The notes under the pieces were generated by a model, which saw only the letters and a list, made by a program, of their open reading frames with translations, searched no databases and had not been told where the DNA came from. This document shows, piece by piece, positions 5,359-5,910 of a DNA stretch of 5,910 bases (its first letter is position 1; each line of letters starts with the position of its first letter). A program made the position numbers and the translations under genes. Location of the stretch: assembly GCA_012800685.1 (NCBI GenBank), contig JAAZIT010000016.1, forward strand, positions 1 to 5,910. The letters are read 5' to 3'. This stretch comes from Clostridiales bacterium (GTDB taxonomy: Bacteria > Bacillota > Clostridia > Oscillospirales > Ruminococcaceae).

Positions 5359-5547
5359 TTACTTAGTTGAACCAGTTTTGTAAGCGTCGATCATTTTCTT
5401 AACCATCTGTCCGCCTACTGAACCAACTTCACGAGCTGTTAGGTCACCATTGTAACCTGGCTTTAGGTTAACACCAACTTCGTTAGCTGCTTCCATCTTA
5501 AATCTTTCAAGGGTCTGTCTTCCCTGTTCTGTAGTAATACCTTTCAT
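5359..5547 (-). CDS. Alpha/beta-type small acid-soluble spore protein (SASP)
   Basis: Alpha/beta SASPs coat DNA in the dormant spore, shift it to an A-like form that resists UV and chemical damage, and are degraded by the GPR protease at germination. The 62-residue product carries both family signatures: KMEAANEVGV (17-26), which contains the GPR cleavage region, and YNGDLTAREVGSVGGQMVKKM (32-52) with the invariant GSVGG. The protease region has Ala20 and Val24 where Ile/Leu/Val and Phe/Leu are more common. The frame also opens at a GTG at 5556, but that codon overlaps the ribosome site: AAAGGAG (5555-5561) is 7 nt before ATG 5547, so the ATG is the start. The gene has its own promoter and terminator. 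This is the strongest evidence that the organism forms endospores. Genomes usually carry several such genes, so no specific ssp letter is given. Confidence 0.95.
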   Translation of the reverse strand: MKGITTEQGRQTLERFKMEAANEVGVNLKPGYNGDLTAREVGSVGGQMVKKMIDAYKTGSTK

Positions 5548-5554
5548 TTTTGAC

Positions 5555-5561
5555 ACTCCTT
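5555..5561 (-). promoter_or_regulatory. Ribosome binding site that fixes the SASP start
   Basis: On the minus strand AAAGGAG precedes ATG 5547 by 7 nt. The alternative GTG start at 5556 overlaps this site and would have no ribosome site of its own, so it is rejected. Confidence 0.85.
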
Positions 5562-5592
5562 TTAAAAAAGTTTTTATTGGGTTTGCCTTATT

Positions 5593-5620
5593 ATTATATC
5601 ACGCTATTTCGTCTTTATTA
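5593..5620 (-). promoter_or_regulatory. SASP promoter with mixed sigma-A extended -10 and sigma-G-like features
   Basis: On the minus strand TGATATAAT (5593-5601) is a perfect extended -10. The overlapping heptamer TATAATA matches the forespore sigma-G -10 (CATnHTA, as I recall it) at 6 of 7 positions, and TAATA (5616-5620), 17 bp upstream, matches its -35 (GHATR) at 4 of 5. SASP genes are normally made by sigma-G in the forespore, so the sigma-G reading is expected biologically, but the sequence fits an extended sigma-A -10 slightly better. Confidence 0.5.
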
Positions 5621-5910
5621 GTGGTAATTTTTATCCGATTCTCCAAAAATAGCTATTGTTTTTATAAATAAAATTTTAATTTATAAATTTATTTTTTGTT
5701 AGATTTATTATTTGTTATTTTTTGTGAATAATAACTTTAAAGCTCTTCCCCCATAAAAGTTTAATTTTAAAAAAATCGTGTACCAACACTTAGCTGGTAC
5801 ACGATTAGGGTGCAGTGGTTATGTTTGCTTCTAAATAGATATTATATTTATAAATAAATAATATTCAGTGCAAGGTTTAGAATCTTATTCTTACAATAAT
5901 TTATAATATT
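5621..5910. other. AT-rich intergenic region without a gene
   Basis: No reading frame with a start and ribosome site is found on either strand between the SASP promoter and the window end. Positions 5640-5745 are extremely A/T-rich, with AT-only inverted repeats, and could serve as an UP-like element for the SASP promoter. The only strong element is the terminator at 5774-5806. The last 100 bases have stops in all minus-strand frames and no tRNA-like fold that I can see. Confidence 0.6.
5767..5806 (-). terminator. Strong rho-independent terminator of a minus-strand transcript from outside the window
   Basis: A perfect 12-bp stem, AATCGTGTACCA (5774-5785) with TGGTACACGATT (5795-5806), encloses a 9-nt loop. 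On the minus strand it is followed by five more T residues and then AAAATT. On the plus strand it is followed by AGGGTGCAG, so it works in the minus direction. No minus-strand coding sequence lies in the 104 bases to its right, so the gene or RNA it ends either has a long 3' untranslated region or is a non-coding RNA. Confidence 0.9.

Noticed and set aside
5839..5864. AT-only inverted repeat (ATATTAT/ATAATAT) near the right edge
   Set aside because: It is made only of A and T in AT-rich DNA and has no flanking feature, so chance is the simplest explanation.

Overview
The window looks like chromosomal DNA from an AT-rich, low-GC, spore-forming member of the Clostridia (Bacillota). The main evidence is an alpha/beta-type small acid-soluble spore protein near the right end, the short Bacillota form of glucosamine-6-phosphate deaminase, AAAGGAG-type ribosome binding sites and U-tailed hairpin terminators. 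The protein sequences alone do not let me name a genus. There is no phage, transposon, CRISPR or rRNA/tRNA signature, so this reads as ordinary chromosome with one striking undescribed-looking small gene.

Layout from left to right. (1) A plus-strand archaeal-type cofactor-independent phosphoglycerate mutase (or related homoserine kinase) with its own -10 box and a strong terminator. (2) Plus-strand nagB, behind a 266-bp leader that holds a cre-like/LacI-type operator candidate. It converges on (3) minus-strand mscL, with a shared bidirectional terminator between them. (4) A divergent 110-bp intergenic region leads into a 53-residue plus-strand gene of which 72% is Asn or Gln. It has a textbook Shine-Dalgarno and, upstream, a candidate promoter resembling the forespore sigma-F consensus. 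(5) On the minus strand follow a VanY-type D,D-carboxypeptidase and then an Mrp/ApbC iron-sulfur carrier, separated by 65 bp that contain a hairpin. (6) Farther right on the minus strand is the SASP gene with its own promoter and terminator. (7) The last ~350 bp carry no gene but hold a very strong terminator hairpin for a minus-strand transcript that must begin to the right of the window.

Most genes look like independent single-gene units: glycolysis or amino-acid metabolism, amino-sugar catabolism, osmotic safety valve, Fe-S cluster handling, peptidoglycan trimming and spore DNA protection. The only theme linking some of them is sporulation. The SASP is certain, and the N/Q-rich protein is tied to sporulation only by a promoter-motif match. 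That small gene, its forespore-like promoter and its 5' hairpin are the part most worth testing.
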